Below, one piece after another: positions 60,795 through 64,000 of a stretch of 64,000 nucleotides of DNA (positions within the stretch are counted from its first letter, which is position 1; each line of letters opens with the position of its first letter). A model generated the notes under the pieces. That model worked only from the letters and a program-made list of their open reading frames with translations, had not been told where the DNA came from and ran no database searches. The DNA is from Bacteroidales bacterium. GTDB lineage: Bacteria; Bacteroidota; Bacteroidia; Bacteroidales; F082. The position numbers and the translations under genes were made by a program. The stretch lies in NCBI GenBank assembly GCA_024400295.1, contig JAKSNA010000007.1, positions 1 through 64,000 of the forward strand, given 5' to 3'.

Positions 60795-62495
60795 CTATTT
60801 AGTCACTCTTTCAAGCCATTTCACCATACAGAACATGACCGTCATGGAGATTAGGCATATTGCGAGGAACACTCCCCAGCATTGCCAGATAGGCCATGCG
60901 TTATACATGATAGGTCCGAGGAAGATTAAGAGGTTGCCTATAGCTGTTGCGCCGAGCCATAAACCCTGGCACAGACCGACCATGTGACGTGGGGCCACTT
61001 TCGAGACGAATGAAAGTCCGAGAGGCGAGATGAACAATTCAGCGACTGTGAGGAAGAAATAAGTCACAATGAGGACCCATGGTCCGGATTTGGCAAGGCC
61101 GGCCTCTGCCATCTGTGTGGCGTCCAAGGCGCGGAAGTCTGTGCCCGAAGGATAGTTGCAGGAGATTGAAAGCACCATCAGGAAGAGATAGGCACAACCT
61201 GCGATACCCATACCGTAAGCAATCTTGCGAGGTGTCGAGACAGCTTTGCCTTTTCTTGCCAATGCAGCGAAACCTAACATCACCAATGGTGTCAATATGA
61301 TGACAAACAATGGATTGAGAGCTTGCCAAATCTCAGGTGGGAAGAAGTCGGTGATGATGAAATCGCGTGAAAAGACCATCAGTGACTGGCTGTTCTGGTG
61401 GAATGAGAGCCAGAAGAAGATGGCGATGCCGAGCACCGCAAATAAAGCGTAGAGACGCTGTTTGATTTCCTTGGCCATGGCGAGTTTTTCTTCCTCGGTG
61501 TAGTCCACAACTTCGGCTTCCTCTTTCTTTGAAGGCTGTGGGAAGATGTTCTTTGTGCAGAGGAACACCACCAATGAAATCATCATGGCGATGACCGATG
61601 CGATGAATGCGTAGTGGATGCCAGTGTTGAACACATCGATGTACTGTGAGCTGAATGCCACGAGGTCGGTAGGTGTTGCGGTGCCTGGAACCAATGAGTT
61701 GGCCATTGTCTCGGTGAACTTCTGTGTCTGTTCGCCGTTGGCGAGATACTGGTGGCAAAGCGCCGGCATGTCCGCGTTATAGACGAAATTGTGAACTTTC
61801 AACCACCATGTGCGAAGCATAGGAGCAACGAACGGGGCGATCACGCCGCCGATGTTGATGAACACATAGAAAATCTGGAAACCGCTGTCGCGACGGTCTT
61901 TGGCTTCAGCCAATGCCGCAGGACCCTTCTGTGCGGCCTCTGCCTCGAACTTGTCGTAAAGCTTGCCTACGAGAGCCTGCAGGTTGCCTTTGAACAGACC
62001 GTTACCAAACGAGATGCAGAGCAATGCGGCGCATGTGAAGATCAGGATGCCCCACCATGCCCCACCGTTGTCGAGGATGATGCCGTTTGCATCCTTGCTG
62101 AACAATGGTATGGCAAGAGCCACGTAGCCTATGGCCATGGTAATCAAGCCCCATTGGATGGTTTTCGGATAGTTCTGGGTGCGGTCAGCAATGATGCCGC
62201 CAACCAAACTCAATACGTAGATCCCGAAGTAGAACACGGAATAAATCATACTTGCGGTTTTGTCTTCCAAACCGAATTTTGAAACCAGGAACAACAAAAG
62301 GATGGCGTTCATGATGTAATAGCCGAAACGCTCACCCATGTTACTCAAAGCCGCAGCTACCAATCCCTTGGGGTGATATTTCTTCGCCTGGCGAAGATAA
62401 TAGACCAAGAACGGGATGACAACAATGAGAATACCAATCAAAATCACCAATGTGCGGTTGGTATTCCACAAATTTAAAATGGATAATGATGTCAT
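60795..62495 (-). CDS. POT-family proton-dependent oligopeptide transporter
   Basis: The protein has 566 residues and about 12-14 membrane helices. The family's N-terminal signature 'LSNMGERFGYYIMNAILLLF' (about 50-69) carries the ExxER-like 'ERFGYY', and 'LFKGNLQALVGKLYD' and 'FFLTVAELFISPLGLSFVSK' (about 500-519) are also POT motifs. It imports di- and tripeptides with protons. It is convergent with the dnaA group and divergent from valS, with no operon partner. Confidence 0.9.
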   Translation of the reverse strand: MTSLSILNLWNTNRTLVILIGILIVVIPFLVYYLRQAKKYHPKGLVAAALSNMGERFGYYIMNAILLLFLVSKFGLEDKTASMIYSVFYFGIYVLSLVGGIIADRTQNYPKTIQWGLITMAIGYVALAIPLFSKDANGIILDNGGAWWGILIFTCAALLCISFGNGLFKGNLQALVGKLYDKFEAEAAQKGPAALAEAKDRRDSGFQIFYVFINIGGVIAPFVAPMLRTWWLKVHNFVYNADMPALCHQYLANGEQTQKFTETMANSLVPGTATPTDLVAFSSQYIDVFNTGIHYAFIASVIAMMISLVVFLCTKNIFPQPSKKEEAEVVDYTEEEKLAMAKEIKQRLYALFAVLGIAIFFWLSFHQNSQSLMVFSRDFIITDFFPPEIWQALNPLFVIILTPLVMLGFAALARKGKAVSTPRKIAYGMGIAGCAYLFLMVLSISCNYPSGTDFRALDATQMAEAGLAKSGPWVLIVTYFFLTVAELFISPLGLSFVSKVAPRHMVGLCQGLWLGATAIGNLLIFLGPIMYNAWPIWQCWGVFLAICLISMTVMFCMVKWLERVTK

Positions 62496-62666
62496 TTGAT
62501 TTGAAATTTAATTAAACTTATTTTAATAACACTAATTTGTCATTTTAAATGAAGCACAAAAGTATGAAATTTTTTTACATCTCCAACGAAAATTTAAATT
62601 GCACCACAAATTGCTGTTTTTATTTAAAAAAATGATAATGTCTTAATCATGTAGATGGAAAATTTG

Positions 62667-62674
62667 TATTTTTG
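62667..62674 (+). promoter_or_regulatory. -7 box for valS
   Basis: TATTTTTG matches TAnnTTTG and lies 25 bp before the ATG at 62700. The 200-bp gap with the transporter gene holds divergent control regions. No T-box-like element was seen. Confidence 0.55.
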
Positions 62675-62699
62675 CAAATTTATTGAAAACTATCTGCAC

Positions 62700-64000
62700 A
62701 TGGAAATATCAAGCAAATACAGCCCGCAGACTACCGAAGAAAAATGGTACGGGCATTGGTTGAACAAGAATTATTTTCACTCAACTCCCGATGAACGTGA
62801 ACCTTATACCATCGTGATTCCGCCTCCGAATGTGACAGGCGTGCTTCACATGGGACACATGTTGAACAACACAATCCAAGACGTCCTTATCCGCCGTGCA
62901 CGCATGCAGGGCAAGAACGCATGCTGGGTCCCCGGTACCGACCACGCCTCGATAGCAACGGAGGCCAAGGTGGTCAATAAGTTGGCGCAACAAGGCATAA
63001 AGAAAACAGACATCGGACGCGAGAAATTCCTCGAACACGCATGGGACTGGACTCACGAACACGGCGGCATAATCCTGAAGCAGCTCCGCAAACTCGGCGC
63101 GTCGTGCGACTGGGACCGCACCTCGTTCACGATGGACGAGACACGCAGCAAGAGTGTCATCCATGTCTTTTGCGACTTATATAATAAAGGTCTCATCTAC
63201 CGCGGCGTCCGCATGGTCAACTGGGATCCGAAGGCTCTCACCGCGTTGAGCGACGAGGAGGTTGTCTATAAAGACGAACACAGCAAACTTTTCTACTTGA
63301 GATATAAAATCGAAGGCGAAGACGGCTGCGCAATCGTGGCGACGACACGTCCGGAGACAATCATGGGCGACACTGCCATGTGTATCAACCCGAATGACCC
63401 TAAGAATCAACATCTTAAAGGTAAGAAAGTCATCGTTCCGTTGGTGAACCGCGTGATTCCGGTCATCGAAGACGAATACGTTGACATCGAGTTCGGCACC
63501 GGTTGCCTGAAGGTCACTCCGGCGCATGACGTGAACGACTATATGCTCGGCGAGAAACATAATCTTCAGAGTATCAATATCTTTAACGATGATGCCACTA
63601 TCAGCGAGGCTGCCGGAATGTATGTCGGAATGACGCGTGAGGATGTCCGCAAGCAGATTGTCAAAGACCTCGCGGAGGCGAATCTCCTTGAGAAGGTTGA
63701 AGACTATAATAATAAGGTGGGCTATTCGGAGCGCACCAATGTTCCGATTGAGCCGAAACTCTCGATGCAGTGGTTCCTTAAGATGGAGCATCTCGCGAAG
63801 ATCGCACTCGAACCTGTCGAGAAAGGCGAGATTCAGTTCTATCCTGCGAAATATGTGAACCTTTACCGTCACTGGCTCGAAAACATCAAAGACTGGTGCA
63901 TTAGCCGTCAGCTTTGGTGGGGACATCAGATCCCGGCTTACTATCTGCCTGAAGGCGGCTACGTCGTCGCCGAGACTGCTGAAGAAGCTCTTCGTCTCGC
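62700..64000 (+). CDS. valS: Valyl-tRNA synthetase, N-terminal part
   Basis: The reading frame starts [20 protein letters not shown] and is still open at the window end (433 codons). The class I signature '[15 protein letters not shown]' (HMGH form of HIGH, about 43-57) and the following '[18 protein letters not shown]' are ValRS-specific. The editing domain runs through '[14 protein letters not shown]' and 'TPAHDVNDY', and the chain continues to '[15 protein letters not shown]', also ValRS-like. It charges tRNA-Val in the cytosol. The KMSKS region and tRNA-binding end are outside. Confidence 0.95.
   Translation, partial: MEISSKYSPQTTEEKWYGHWLNKNYFHSTPDEREPYTIVIPPPNVTGVLHMGHMLNNTIQDVLIRRARMQGKNACWVPGTDHASIATEAKVVNKLAQQGIKKTDIGREKFLEHAWDWTHEHGGIILKQLRKLGASCDWDRTSFTMDETRSKSVIHVFCDLYNKGLIYRGVRMVNWDPKALTALSDEEVVYKDEHSKLFYLRYKIEGEDGCAIVATTRPETIMGDTAMCINPNDPKNQHLKGKKVIVPLVNRVIPVIEDEYVDIEFGTGCLKVTPAHDVNDYMLGEKHNLQSINIFNDDATISEAAGMYVGMTREDVRKQIVKDLAEANLLEKVEDYNNKVGYSERTNVPIEPKLSMQWFLKMEHLAKIALEPVEKGEIQFYPAKYVNLYRHWLENIKDWCISRQLWWGHQIPAYYLPEGGYVVAETAEEALRL

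Noticed and set aside
60728..60795. TTTCAACTTTCAACTTTTAAC repeat as a regulatory site
   Set aside because: It is a simple short direct repeat in an intergenic stretch between convergent genes, with no sign of function.

Overview
The window looks like a chromosome segment of a Bacteroidales (Bacteroidota) bacterium carrying one end of a Mu-like transposable prophage. Reasons: recurrent TAnnTTTG -7 promoter boxes with few Shine-Dalgarno sites, several secreted proteins ending in type A type-IX-secretion (T9SS) sorting domains, gingipain-like C25 proteases, a TonB-dependent receptor with a carboxypeptidase-regulatory-like N-terminal domain, and GyrB, DnaA and ValS of Bacteroidota type. No tRNA, rRNA or CRISPR array was seen. 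One structural RNA, RNase P RNA, is clear.

1-14.4 kb: Mu-like prophage. A short late cluster reads rightward: damaged portal C-terminus, MuF head protein fused to a toxin-like domain, a small basic protein, tape measure, gpG-like morphogenesis protein and one unknown. A leftward early cluster converges on it at a shared terminator (5063-5092): MuA transposase, MuB-like ATPase, a RecA-like ATPase, GemA-like protein, a protein matching DUF3164, zinc-ribbon microproteins and several unknowns. At the right edge a small HTH gene and an XRE repressor are divergent, with crossed promoters embedded in a 15-bp inverted repeat. A 165-residue unknown follows the repressor. The prophage end probably lies in the 624-bp gene-free stretch 14400-15023, but I could not fix it.

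15-27.4 kb: a T9SS cargo protein translationally coupled to a tiny protein with a PLGTG/membrane/basic tail, then a tight run of TonB-dependent receptor, oligopeptidase B, GH13 amylase-like enzyme, glycogen branching enzyme and a serine-rich secreted protein, then an outer-membrane barrel. 27.4-34.3 kb: SlyD, a vWA membrane protein, FabG, a glycosyltransferase, a TsaC/Sua5 protein and a C-terminal processing protease.

34.4-44.3 kb: a T9SS secretome island: one cargo protein, two tandem C25 proteases with nearly identical C-terminal ends, and a small FN3/T9SS protein. The junctions after both protease genes carry the same compact terminator-promoter module. 44.3-64 kb: beta-CASP hydrolase, DUF4143 ATPase with 32-bp upstream repeats, rnpB, a TPR/outer-membrane-barrel pair, gyrB, an antiporter, a small HTH gene, prmC, an IMPACT-family protein, dnaA, an RsmI-like methyltransferase, a small unknown, a POT transporter, and the first two-fifths or so of valS, cut by the window end.

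All family assignments come from reading motifs and layout by eye. No database search was run.
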